From Betaproteobacteria bacterium (lineage in GTDB: Bacteria; Pseudomonadota; Gammaproteobacteria; Burkholderiales; SG8-41), in assembly GCA_028291945.1 (NCBI GenBank), contig JAQGNH010000343.1, forward strand, positions 55,287-119,286: 64,000 nt of DNA, given 5' to 3'. Below are positions 53,610 through 61,955 of the stretch, piece by piece (positions within the stretch are counted from its first letter, which is position 1; each line of letters starts with the position of its first letter). Below the pieces are notes generated by a model. That model worked only from the letters and a program-made list of their open reading frames with translations, made no database searches and was not told the DNA's origin. The translations under genes were made by a program, and so were the position numbers.

Positions 53610-54698
53610 ATGAGCGAGCACGTGGCCGTCACGATCATCACCGGATTTTTGGGTAGCGGTAAAACGACGCTGCTCAATCATTTGCTGCAGCGGCCCGAGC
53701 TTGCCGACAGCGCAGTGATCATCAATGAATTCGGCGAGATCGGCATCGACCATCTTCTCGTATCCGCGCCGGCCGAAAACATGGTGCTGCTCGATACAGG
53801 CTGTCTTTGCTGCACCGTGCGCGGAGATCTCGTGCAGACGCTCACCGACCTCTATGCGAAGCGCGCAGACGGCACGGTCCCGAGCTTCGCGAATGTCATC
53901 ATCGAAACGACCGGACTCGCCGATCCGGTGCCGCTCCTGCAAACCATCGTCGCCGACCCCGAACTGAGCCGCGTGTATCGGATTCACGATGTCGTTACGC
54001 TGGTCGATGCGTTGCACGGCGAGGCGCAGCTTGATACGCATCCGGAAAGCCTGAAACAGGCGGCGGTTGCTGACGCAATGCTTATTACGAAGGGCGATCT
54101 TGCGGGGCCGCACGCAGTCGATTCACTCCGTGAGCGTCTGCACCGCGTGAATCCGGGCGCTGAGCTACATGAAGCCGTGCGTGGTGCAATCGATCCCACA
54201 CTGTTTCTGCGCGGCAGCGTATATGACCTGGCACGCAAGCCATCGCATGTAGGTTCTTGGCTCAAGGAGCATGCCCATGGCGCGATCGAGATCGACCACC
54301 ACGACCATCGTGATGTGAACCGGCACGACGCGCATATCCGCGCCTTCTGTCTGTACCACGATCGCCCGATCCGTCGCGCGGGGCTCGTGATGTGGCTCGA
54401 CATGCTTGCAAATCTCCGCGGGGCGAATCTGCTCCGCGTCAAAGCGTTGCTTAACGTCGAAGGCGATCCGGTCGTCGTGCACGCCGTGCAAACTGTCGTT
54501 CACGAGCCTGTCGTGCTCGAGGCGTGGCCCACCGACGACCGTCGTTCACGACTGGTTTTCATCGGACGCGACATGGCGCGCGAAGAGATCGAGCGAACAT
54601 TCGACGCATTCGACTATGCGCCGGCAGTCACCGCTAGAAAAGGCATAGACCCCGGTGCATACGCGCAGTTCGTGGAGGCAATGAAAGGATTTCGTTAA
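53610..54698 (+). CDS. COG0523 (CobW/P47K) GTPase, probable metal chaperone
   Basis: A 362-residue G3E-family GTPase: Walker A TGFLGSGKTTLLNHLL, the switch INEFGEIGIDH, the metal-binding CxCC motif in DTGCLCCTVRGDL, ETTGLADP and the base-recognition TKGDL. A His/Asp-rich loop (EIDHHDHRDVNRHDAH) links to the C-terminal CobW_C domain. Members deliver zinc, cobalt or iron to target enzymes. The start is ATG 53610 (MSEHVAVTIITG); 35 further open codons upstream show no conserved sequence. The nearby amidohydrolase is a metalloenzyme and a possible client, which is inference only. Confidence 0.9.
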   Translation: MSEHVAVTIITGFLGSGKTTLLNHLLQRPELADSAVIINEFGEIGIDHLLVSAPAENMVLLDTGCLCCTVRGDLVQTLTDLYAKRADGTVPSFANVIIETTGLADPVPLLQTIVADPELSRVYRIHDVVTLVDALHGEAQLDTHPESLKQAAVADAMLITKGDLAGPHAVDSLRERLHRVNPGAELHEAVRGAIDPTLFLRGSVYDLARKPSHVGSWLKEHAHGAIEIDHHDHRDVNRHDAHIRAFCLYHDRPIRRAGLVMWLDMLANLRGANLLRVKALLNVEGDPVVVHAVQTVVHEPVVLEAWPTDDRRSRLVFIGRDMAREEIERTFDAFDYAPAVTARKGIDPGAYAQFVEAMKGFR

Positions 54699-54732
54699 AG
54701 CAGCCCCTCGAAGCGCGTTGTTGATAAAGCAT

Positions 54733-54750
54733 GTCGGCGGACCCGCCGAC
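54733..54750. repeat. Hairpin between COG0523 gene and amidohydrolase
   Basis: GTCGGCG, loop GACC, CGCCGAC, 35 bases after the GTPase stop and 20 before the amidohydrolase GTG. No T-run follows; it may be a partial terminator or mRNA boundary. Confidence 0.4.
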
Positions 54751-54757
54751 CCAAGAC

Positions 54758-54766
54758 AGGAGGAGG
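54758..54766 (+). promoter_or_regulatory. Strong ribosome binding site of the amidohydrolase
   Basis: AGGAGGAGG followed by CAA and GTG at 54770. This decides for the GTG and against the ATG at 54731. Confidence 0.8.
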
Positions 54767-54769
54767 CAA

Positions 54770-56137
54770 GTGAGGTCGCAAGAATTTTTGAGTGATCCGG
54801 ACAACGGGCCGTTGCGAGTGATCAAGGGCGCAACCTTGATCGACGGCCGCGGGGGCGCTCCGGTTAGAGATCCGATCATCGTTACGCAGGGCCGTCATAT
54901 CAAAAGTGTCGGCAGTCGCAACGACGCTCAGACGAAAACGCAGCTGCCACCCGACGCCGAGATCATCGACGCCGAAGGCTGCACGTTGATGCCTGGCATG
55001 ATGGATCTGCACATCCACACGGCGATGTTCAACTGCATGACGTTTCACAATCACCGTGTCGCGCAGTTTGAAATCATGCCACACCTGCAGCAGATGTACG
55101 CTTTGTTTCACGCACAGAACTGCTTCGACATGGGCTTCACCACTTTGCGCGATCTAGGCATGAACGGCCCGCGCGGGCTGCTGGTCGACGAAATGTGCGC
55201 CGTGCGCGACGCGATCAATGCGGGGATCGTGGAAGGTCCGCGTATGCTGATCGGAGCGTTCACCACGATGACCGGATCACATCTCGATCTGATTCAACCC
55301 CGCGCGATGTACCGATGGGGTTTCAATACGGCGGACGGTCCCTGGGAGCTGCGGAAGCTCGCGCGCAAGAACCTCCTCGCAGGCGCAGACGTGATCAAGA
55401 CATGCGCGTCGGGTGGGGGCGGCACGGACAAGGAGGAGCCCGACATCCGCAACATGACTCAGGAAGAGCTCGACGCCATCGTCGACGAGGCACATGCGCT
55501 GCACAAGAACACCGCCGTGCATTGCTTCACGACGCAGGCCCAGCGCATGGCGCTCAAGGCCGGAACCGACACGATCGAACACATGGTGTTCCACGACGAC
55601 GAGACGATCGACATGATCCGCGAGGCGGGCGTTCCGGTAACGCCGACGCTGTCGCATCGCACGGATCACGCCATTCAGCTGCGGCGCGAACACGGCACCG
55701 CTGAATTCGTGCTGAAGAAGATGAAGTATCTGCAGCCGTTCTGCTTCGATACATTTCAGAAGATGTACAAGGCGGGTATTAAAATCGCCATGGGCACCGA
55801 CATGGGTTTCGAGCCTGATATGGGCTCCAACGCAGGCGAGCTCGAGATTTACGTGAAGCTGGGCATGAGTCCGATGGACGCGATACTTACGGCAACGCGC
55901 AACGCCGCGCAGGCGATAAAAGTCGACAGCGAGCTCGGCACGATCGAAGCCGACAAACTCGCGGACATCATTGCGGTAAACGGCGACCCATTGAAAGACA
56001 TTTCATGTCTGCAACAGAAGCGCAATATCCAGCTGGTCATCAAGGAAGGCCGCGTTCATGCGGATCGCAGACCCGGGAGGAGCAAGAACGTCGTGAATGT
56101 AAAGCCGGGCGAGTGGAAGATGGTGGACCACTTGTGA
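54770..56137 (+). CDS. Metal-dependent amidohydrolase
   Basis: A 455-residue member of the amidohydrolase superfamily, in the imidazolonepropionase/prolidase-like group. Features in order: a small beta domain (RVIKGATLIDGRGG), the metal-binding DLHIHTA at about 79-85, ADVIKTCASGGGG holding a likely carboxylated lysine, AVHCFTTQAQ and TIEHMVFHDD with further histidine ligands, and AMGTDMGFEPD with the catalytic aspartate. The C-terminal strand domain (ADKLADIIAVNGDPLKDI) closes the structure. No signal peptide, so cytoplasmic. It hydrolyses an amide, lactam or cyclic substrate that cannot be named. It leads a set of genes that look catabolic. Confidence 0.9.
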   Translation: MRSQEFLSDPDNGPLRVIKGATLIDGRGGAPVRDPIIVTQGRHIKSVGSRNDAQTKTQLPPDAEIIDAEGCTLMPGMMDLHIHTAMFNCMTFHNHRVAQFEIMPHLQQMYALFHAQNCFDMGFTTLRDLGMNGPRGLLVDEMCAVRDAINAGIVEGPRMLIGAFTTMTGSHLDLIQPRAMYRWGFNTADGPWELRKLARKNLLAGADVIKTCASGGGGTDKEEPDIRNMTQEELDAIVDEAHALHKNTAVHCFTTQAQRMALKAGTDTIEHMVFHDDETIDMIREAGVPVTPTLSHRTDHAIQLRREHGTAEFVLKKMKYLQPFCFDTFQKMYKAGIKIAMGTDMGFEPDMGSNAGELEIYVKLGMSPMDAILTATRNAAQAIKVDSELGTIEADKLADIIAVNGDPLKDISCLQQKRNIQLVIKEGRVHADRRPGRSKNVVNVKPGEWKMVDHL

Positions 56138-56250
56138 GCCCGTCGACGACCGAATGCGACATGCGGAAAGATCAACGCGAATGGACTGCTGGTTTGGCGA
56201 CCCGAAGGGCCATTCAGCATTTAGCGTTGATCGTTAAAACCGGAGGAGCA

Positions 56251-56742
56251 ATGGCAACAACAGCAAAAAGCAGCGCTCAAACCAAGACCGCTGGCGCGAT
56301 CAAGGGCGGCGAAGGAAAGTATCACTATGCCTTGAGCAAGGTAAAGAAGGTCCCGGCTGGCACGGGCTACTCGACATCTCACGGCGGTGTCGTAGAAGGC
56401 AACCGCATGCTGGTCGGCTATATACACAAGCCGCGCGGCACGGGATCGCGTATGCACACGCATAAAAACGAACAGTTCAATTATGTCGTGCAAGGCACGC
56501 TGACCGGCAGCGTTAACGGCAAGCGTGTCGTCGCGCCCGCGGGCACGCTCATATACATACCGGCGAACGCACCGCATACGCTGATGGCCACGCCTGAGGA
56601 GGACGTGATCTTCATCGCCATCAAAGACCTTTCGCAAGGCATCGTCGGCACGGCGGTCGATGGAACGATGGCGGGACCAGCCTACTTGAAGGGCTATGAG
56701 CCGAAGCAGCGTCCGGTCGCGCGCAGACGCGCTAGCGCTTGA
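56251..56742 (+). CDS. Cupin-domain protein
   Basis: A 163-residue protein with a single cupin barrel: SRMHTHKNEQFNYVVQGTL holds the metal-binding histidines and glutamate (HxH then E), and GTLIYIPANAPHTLM holds the second motif histidine. ATG 56251 is preceded by GGAGGAG at 56242-56248. A basic, low-complexity N-terminal 30 residues precede the barrel. Small cupins of this type can be sugar or acid-binding regulators, isomerases or dioxygenases; no further assignment is possible. It lies 113 bases after the amidohydrolase. Confidence 0.85.
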   Translation: MATTAKSSAQTKTAGAIKGGEGKYHYALSKVKKVPAGTGYSTSHGGVVEGNRMLVGYIHKPRGTGSRMHTHKNEQFNYVVQGTLTGSVNGKRVVAPAGTLIYIPANAPHTLMATPEEDVIFIAIKDLSQGIVGTAVDGTMAGPAYLKGYEPKQRPVARRRASA

Positions 56743-56826
56743 AGTGATATTGCCGGAATGATTGGTGTTGAGGTAAAGACGGGACACGAGCGCCGTCTCT
56801 AATGCGCATAATCGAGGAGGTCGGTC

Positions 56827-57789
56827 GTGAAAAAATCGTTCTTGTGCATGGTCGCGCTCAGTTCGCTATGTACCGCGCCGTGCGCGCATTCGCAGGCGTA
56901 CCCGGCGAAGCCGATTCGCTTCCTAGTGGGGTTTCCCCCGGCAGGCACCAACGATATCGTGGCGCGTATCGTCGCGCAAAAAGTGTCAGAGCTCATCGGT
57001 CAGCCGCTCATCATTGAAAACCGCGGCGGCGCGAACACGGCAATTGCGACAGAGCTCGGGGCGCGTGCAGTCCCCGATGGGTATACGATTTTGCTGAACT
57101 CTCCGGGCCACGCGACCAATCCCGCGCTCATGAAGCTCAGCTTCGATTCGGTCAAGGACTTTGCCTTCGTCACGCTCATTGCAGAAGCGCCCAACCTGGT
57201 GGTGATTCATCCATCGCTGCCCGCGTACAACATCAAGGACCTGATCGTCGTATCCAAAAAACACCCGGGGCAAATCAATTACGCGTCTTCGGGCACCGGT
57301 ACGACCGTGCATCTTTCAGCCGAGCTTTTTCAATATATGACGGGCGTGAAATGGATACACATCCCCTATAAGGGCGGAGGCCCCGCGGTGATCGAGCTCA
57401 TTGCGGGTCAGACTTCCATCATGTTCAGCAACATGCCGACATCCCTCCCACAAGCCCGCGCGGGCAAGCTGCGGCCGCTGGCTGTGACGAGCTCGAAGCG
57501 CTCGGCGGCTGCTCCGGAAATTCCCACCGTAGCGGAGAGCGGCGTTGCGGGATTCAACGTAACGGCGTGGTATGGGGTGTCCGTGCCCGCGAAAACGCCG
57601 CGCCCCGTGGTGGACCGGCTAAATGCAGAATTCGTGCGGGCGATCAGATCGCCCGATCTGCGCGATCGCTTGATCAGCGCAGGCGCAGACCCGGTCGGCA
57701 ACACACCCGAGCAGTACACCGCATTCGTCCAGGATGAGATTACGAAGTGGGGCAAGGTGATCAAAGCAGCGGGGATCAAAGGCGAATGA
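56827..57789 (+). CDS. Bug/TctC family periplasmic solute-binding protein
   Basis: A 320-residue exported receptor. The N-terminus is a signal peptide ending near AHSQAYPAKPIRFLVGFPPAG, the classic start of the Bug family that is greatly expanded in betaproteobacteria. Other family features are IIENRGGANTAIATE, YASSGTGTTVHLSAELF, VKWIHIPYKGGGPAVIELIAGQ and ARAGKLRPLAVTS. The start is GTG 56827 with GAGGAGG 6 bases upstream. These receptors bind small carboxylates or aromatic acids, often feeding a TctAB transporter, which is not encoded in this window. Confidence 0.94.
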   Translation: MKKSFLCMVALSSLCTAPCAHSQAYPAKPIRFLVGFPPAGTNDIVARIVAQKVSELIGQPLIIENRGGANTAIATELGARAVPDGYTILLNSPGHATNPALMKLSFDSVKDFAFVTLIAEAPNLVVIHPSLPAYNIKDLIVVSKKHPGQINYASSGTGTTVHLSAELFQYMTGVKWIHIPYKGGGPAVIELIAGQTSIMFSNMPTSLPQARAGKLRPLAVTSSKRSAAAPEIPTVAESGVAGFNVTAWYGVSVPAKTPRPVVDRLNAEFVRAIRSPDLRDRLISAGADPVGNTPEQYTAFVQDEITKWGKVIKAAGIKGE

Positions 57790-57853
57790 GCAAGCGCGGC
57801 ACCCCGGCTGGAACAGGTGATAGCGTACGGACGCGATCGCCGATCAAACTTCT

Positions 57854-59011
57854 ATGATACGCGACGCCGAAACGTTCAACGTTCTGCTGAGCAGCATTGA
57901 ACGCTTTGTGCGCGAGCGCCTGATCCCGCGTGAGGCCGACGTGGTCGAAGCCGACGCAATACCCGTGGACCTGCTGTCGGACATGCGCGCGATGGGACTC
58001 TTCGGCCTCACCATTCCCGAGCAGTATGGCGGTCTGGGGCTGACCACAGAAGAGGAAGCGCTTGTCGCAATGGCGCTTTGCAAAGCCTCACCCGCGTTTC
58101 GGTCGATCGTTGGAACGAACAATGGCATCGGCTCGCTCGGCATCGTCATTGATGGGACGCAAGCGCAGAAGGACAAGTATCTTCCCCAACTCGCGGCGGG
58201 CGAGCTGATCGGCGCCTTTGCACTGACGGAGCCCGGGAGCGGTTCGGACGCGGCCTCACTCGTGACAAGCGCGAGGCGAGAAGGCGATCATTACGTGCTC
58301 AACGGTGCGAAGCGGTACATCACGAATGCTCCCCAGGCGGGCATCTTTACCGTCATGGCCCGCACGGATCCGGCGTCCAAAGACGCGGGCGGCGTCTCTG
58401 CTTTCATCGTAGAACGCGATGCGGCCGGCATGAGTGTCGGCAAGCCTGATCGCAAAATGGGTCAACGCGGCGCGCAGACGGCTGACGTGATGTTCGAAAA
58501 TGTGCGCGTTCCGGAGAAGAACCTCATCGGCAGCGTCGAAGGTATGGGTTTCAAGACTGCGATGAAAGTGCTCGATAAGGCGAGGCTGCATATTGCGGCA
58601 GTCTGCGTGGGTGCGGCGACGCGTATCCTCGAAGACGCGCTCGAATATGCGATCCAGCGTAAGCAGTTTGGCCAGTCTATCGGCGAATTTCAGCTCGTGC
58701 AGGCCATGCTTGCGGACAGTCAGACCGAGCTGTACGCGGCGCGCAGCATGACGCTCGATGCCGCACGCAAGCGGGACGATGGCGAAACGGTCACGATGGA
58801 GGCGTCGTGCTGCAAGCTGTTCGCCTCGGAGATGGTGGGGCGGGTAGCGGACCGCGCCATACAGATTCATGGCGGTGCAGGCTATATGCAGGACTATGCA
58901 GTTGAGAGATTCTATCGTGACGTCAGATTATTCCGGATCTATGAGGGAACGAGCCAGATCCAGCAGCTGGTGATCGCTCGCAACATGATCAGGAAAGCGC
59001 GGCGCCGCTAG
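57854..59011 (+). CDS. Acyl-CoA dehydrogenase
   Basis: A 385-residue FAD flavoenzyme oxidising an acyl-CoA to the enoyl-CoA. It has the N-terminal helical domain, the FAD-binding ALTEPGSGSDAASL, the C-terminal QFGQSIGEFQLVQAMLAD and the active-site base in IYEGTSQIQQLVIARNM (Glu at about 364). That position is the one used by short/medium-chain and glutaryl-type enzymes, while isovaleryl and long-chain types use another. Glutaryl-CoA dehydrogenase is unlikely because its extra arginine motif is not evident. The ATG at 57854 has no clear ribosome binding site. It follows the Bug receptor by 64 bases. Confidence 0.93.
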   Translation: MIRDAETFNVLLSSIERFVRERLIPREADVVEADAIPVDLLSDMRAMGLFGLTIPEQYGGLGLTTEEEALVAMALCKASPAFRSIVGTNNGIGSLGIVIDGTQAQKDKYLPQLAAGELIGAFALTEPGSGSDAASLVTSARREGDHYVLNGAKRYITNAPQAGIFTVMARTDPASKDAGGVSAFIVERDAAGMSVGKPDRKMGQRGAQTADVMFENVRVPEKNLIGSVEGMGFKTAMKVLDKARLHIAAVCVGAATRILEDALEYAIQRKQFGQSIGEFQLVQAMLADSQTELYAARSMTLDAARKRDDGETVTMEASCCKLFASEMVGRVADRAIQIHGGAGYMQDYAVERFYRDVRLFRIYEGTSQIQQLVIARNMIRKARRR

Positions 59012-59147
59012 CCTGCGGCAGCCCGGCTTCACGAGACGCGCCGATAAATGAACAGAGGGCACCTCAGGGTCTCCTCCGCAACCTTCGCCTCCATCGGCCG
59101 TTTACTGGTCGCGCACTTCAGGAGGCAAAACGAAACAAAGGAACCCC

Positions 59148-60683
59148 GTGCCATTCGAAGATCTTCTCAAGGAATTTCAGAACAAGAATGCGGAGGCGCT
59201 CGCGATGGGCGGCGCCGAGAAGCTAGCCAAACGCAAAGCCGAAGGCGTGCTGAACGCGCGGGAGCGAATCGATTACCTCATCGATGAGGGGAGCTTCATC
59301 GAGTCGGGCCGTTACGCGCGTTCGATAAGACCCGAGGTGAAGCATAAAACGCCTGCCGACGGCAAAGTGGCGGGGTTTGCACGCATCGCCGGACGCGAGA
59401 TCGCGCTCGTCTCGAACGATTTCACCGTGCTCGGGGCTTCATCGGCGGTCATCAACATGAAGAAGATCAAGCACGTCAAGCAGGTCGCGGCGAAACGCGG
59501 CGTGCCGCTCGTGCTGCTGGGTGAATCGAGCGGAGCGCGCATGCCCGATCGCATGGGTGCAGCGGGCCGCGCGATCATCGCTCAGGATCCGACGGAGTAT
59601 CAGCGCCTGCGCGAAAGCCTGTGGTGCTCGGCGTTGCTCGGCCAGTGTTACGGCTCGTCTACGTGGTATTCGGCGATGTCGGATTTCGTCGTGATGCGGA
59701 AGGGCTCGATCATGGCGATCGCCAGTCCCAACGTCACTTCGATTGCAATCAACAAGCCGATCGATGCTGAAGAGCTGGGCGGCTGGAAGCTGCTCACCGG
59801 CGTCTCGGGTCTTGCCGATCTGGCGGTCAATACAGACGAGCAGGCGCTCGATGCGATCAAAAAATTTCTATCGTATTTCCCGAGCAACAACATGGAAGCG
59901 CCGCCCGAGTATCCGGTGCCGGAGAACTCGGACGAGGCGTGCCGGAAAATGCTCGAAATTATTCCCGAGTCGCGCAACCAGGTGTACGACGTTCGCAAGG
60001 TCGTTCAGGCGATTGCTGACAAGGAGTCGACATTCGAGCTGAAAGAGCGCTATGGCAAGTCCATAGCCACTGTTCTCGGGAGGCTGGACGGCAGGAGCGT
60101 CGGTTTCATCGCGAACAACCCGCTCTTCAAAGGCGGAGCGCTCGATGCCGACGCGTGTCAGAAGGTGACGAGCTTCATGGTTTTGTGCGACTCGTTCAAC
60201 GTGCCGCTGGTGTTTTTGGTCGACGTTCCTGGATTTTTGATAGGTCTCGAAGGCGAAGTGCGCGGCATGCCTGGCAAAGTTATCAACTGGATGAACGCGA
60301 TGACGCTTGTTACGGTGCCTAAGATCACCGTGATCATGCGCAAGAGTTACGGTCAGGCGTTCATCAACATGGCCGGAGGGCGCAACGCGGATGAAGTTGC
60401 GGTCTGGCCGACTGCAGACCTGGGTTTTATGGATCCGGCCGTGTCGGTCAACGTGCTCTACGGCGTGCGCTATCAGGACGACCCCGAGCGCTTCGCAAAG
60501 CTTAAAGGCGAAGTAGAACGGGACACCTCCGCTTGGGGGCTTGCCGAGCTGTACGAAGCGCAAACGGTGATCGATCCCCGGGACACGCGTGATTACCTCA
60601 CCCGCACGCTGCAGGTGCACCGGCTGCGCATGAAAAAAGGAATAGGGGATCATTTGCTTCGCAACTGGCCGACCAGTTATTAG
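59148..60683 (+). CDS. Acyl-CoA carboxylase carboxyltransferase (beta) subunit
   Basis: A 511-residue carboxyltransferase of the PccB/MccB/MmdA family, moving CO2 between biotin and an acyl-CoA. Typical stretches are LNARERIDYLIDEGSFIE, the first crotonase-like half with NDFTVLGASSAVINMKKI and GESSGARMPDRMG, and the second with VFLVDVPGFLIGLEGE and KSYGQAFINMAGG. The GTG start at 59148 is preceded by AAGGAA. No biotin carboxylase or biotin-carrier gene is next to it. It may share those subunits with another carboxylase, or act as a decarboxylase subunit. It follows the acyl-CoA dehydrogenase after 136 bases. Confidence 0.9.
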   Translation: MPFEDLLKEFQNKNAEALAMGGAEKLAKRKAEGVLNARERIDYLIDEGSFIESGRYARSIRPEVKHKTPADGKVAGFARIAGREIALVSNDFTVLGASSAVINMKKIKHVKQVAAKRGVPLVLLGESSGARMPDRMGAAGRAIIAQDPTEYQRLRESLWCSALLGQCYGSSTWYSAMSDFVVMRKGSIMAIASPNVTSIAINKPIDAEELGGWKLLTGVSGLADLAVNTDEQALDAIKKFLSYFPSNNMEAPPEYPVPENSDEACRKMLEIIPESRNQVYDVRKVVQAIADKESTFELKERYGKSIATVLGRLDGRSVGFIANNPLFKGGALDADACQKVTSFMVLCDSFNVPLVFLVDVPGFLIGLEGEVRGMPGKVINWMNAMTLVTVPKITVIMRKSYGQAFINMAGGRNADEVAVWPTADLGFMDPAVSVNVLYGVRYQDDPERFAKLKGEVERDTSAWGLAELYEAQTVIDPRDTRDYLTRTLQVHRLRMKKGIGDHLLRNWPTSY

Positions 60684-61006
60684 GCGTCGGCAGGCAGCAC
60701 GTATCCACTAGCGCGCGGACAGCGACTTGTAAGTTTCGCGACAGGTTACATTTCAACTCCAGGCGTTGTGCCTCGGCGCGTTGCGCTCAGCGCACTTTCT
60801 CGGAGCGCCCTCGCGGTTCCGCAACCGCGTAAACCGATATGCTGGCGTAACGGGGAACACGCCCACCCCTGCGGCGTAGTCGCGAGCAACCAGGGACGTG
60901 TGGTTGGCCAAAATGTTGCTTTACTTTCGGTCCGCGCCAACTTGCAGTAGGGTTCTCCTTTGGGCGCCGCCCTTTCCCGAGTCGGATCGCCAACGATAGG
61001 CCGCAC
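60684..61006. other. Non-coding gap before the S1C protease
   Basis: A 323-base gap with no credible gene. It contains a 7-pair hairpin CGCGGTT/AACCGCG at 60812-60829 (loop CCGC) that lacks a T-run and may mark the end of the carboxyltransferase transcript. No confident promoter was found. Confidence 0.5.
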
Positions 61007-61924
61007 ATGAAACGCGTAACCCTCTATAGTCGTTCCACGCCTTCGCGCCCGCGGGCGCCCCAAGTGCAGCTGCCGGAGCAAAACAATGAAGTCCCCCCTG
61101 CGACCGTTGCGAAAACGCCCGGACGTCTGCGGAAGTTCTTACAACGTTCACGCTCACCGCTGCTGGTTTTTGCCGGCGCGCTTTTCGCGCTGCTACTCGT
61201 GTATACGCACAGCGCGACGAGGCCGCCCGTACGAGAGCTGACACAGAAGGACATCGACGCGGCGGTTTTGCGTACGCTTGAAACGAAACCGCTGCCTTCA
61301 CGCGCTGCGGAGGCCTACGAGCTGATCAAGGGCTCGGTCGTGCGGGTGCGGGGACTCGGCGGTGATGACGAAGCCGACAAAGACGACGAAAGAAGCGTGG
61401 GTACCGGCGTGGTTATTCTCGATAATGGAACGATTCTCACCAATTTGCATGTTGTTGCAGGTGCCAAGCGACTGAACGTCGTTTTTTCCGATGGGCTCGA
61501 AGCTGATGCCACGGTGATCGGCACCCGGCCGGAACACGATCTGGCAGTGATCAAAGCGGCTACTGTCCCCGATGACCTCGTACCGGCGACCTTGCGATCG
61601 ACGGCCGATCTGCGGCTCGGAGACGAAGTGGTTGCAGTGGGTTTTCCTTTTGGTATAGGACCCTCCGTCTCCTCCGGGGTTATCTCGGGGCTGCGGCGCG
61701 AATATCGATCGCCGGAGGGCAAGCGGCTGCTGACCAATCTGATCCAGTTCGATGCCGCCGCGAATCCCGGCAGCTCGGGGGGGCCCTTGCTAACGACCGA
61801 CGGTGAAGTCGTCGGGATCGTCACCGGTATACTCAACCCGAGCAAACAGCCGGTATTCATCGGGATCGGCTTCGCGGTGCCTATCGAGAACGCCGCTGCT
61901 GCGGTTGGCCTCTCACCTTTTTGA
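61007..61924 (+). CDS. Membrane-anchored S1C (HtrA-like) serine protease without PDZ
   Basis: A 305-residue protein: about 50 polar residues in the cytoplasm, a single membrane helix (SPLLVFAGALFALLLVYT, about 50-67), then a trypsin-like domain. The catalytic triad is visible: His148 in LTNLHVVAG, Asp178 in PEHDLAVIK and Ser257 in NPGSSGGPLL. The domain ends at GFAVPIENAAAAVGL with no PDZ domain after it, unlike DegP or DegS. An acidic insert (DDEADKDDE) precedes the first strand. It is probably a periplasmic quality-control or regulatory protease. The MoxR gene starts 31 bases later. Confidence 0.9.
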   Translation: MKRVTLYSRSTPSRPRAPQVQLPEQNNEVPPATVAKTPGRLRKFLQRSRSPLLVFAGALFALLLVYTHSATRPPVRELTQKDIDAAVLRTLETKPLPSRAAEAYELIKGSVVRVRGLGGDDEADKDDERSVGTGVVILDNGTILTNLHVVAGAKRLNVVFSDGLEADATVIGTRPEHDLAVIKAATVPDDLVPATLRSTADLRLGDEVVAVGFPFGIGPSVSSGVISGLRREYRSPEGKRLLTNLIQFDAAANPGSSGGPLLTTDGEVVGIVTGILNPSKQPVFIGIGFAVPIENAAAAVGLSPF

Positions 61925-61946
61925 GATTCACTACGCACTTCGACCC

Positions 61947-61952
61947 AGGAGG
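61947..61952 (+). promoter_or_regulatory. Ribosome binding site of the MoxR gene
   Basis: AGGAGG, then three bases and ATG 61956. It rules out a start inside the protease gene, although the frame is open for 51 codons upstream. Confidence 0.75.
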
Positions 61953-61955
61953 TCT

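Noticed and set aside
54731..54769. N-terminal extension of the amidohydrolase from ATG 54731
   Set aside because: These codons run through a hairpin and the ribosome binding site of the GTG at 54770.
60768..60950. 60-codon open frame before the S1C protease
   Set aside because: No start context or similarity; composition does not look like the neighbouring genes.
61803..61955. N-terminal extension of the MoxR protein into the protease gene
   Set aside because: A strong AGGAGG precedes ATG 61956, and the upstream codons overlap protease motifs in another frame.
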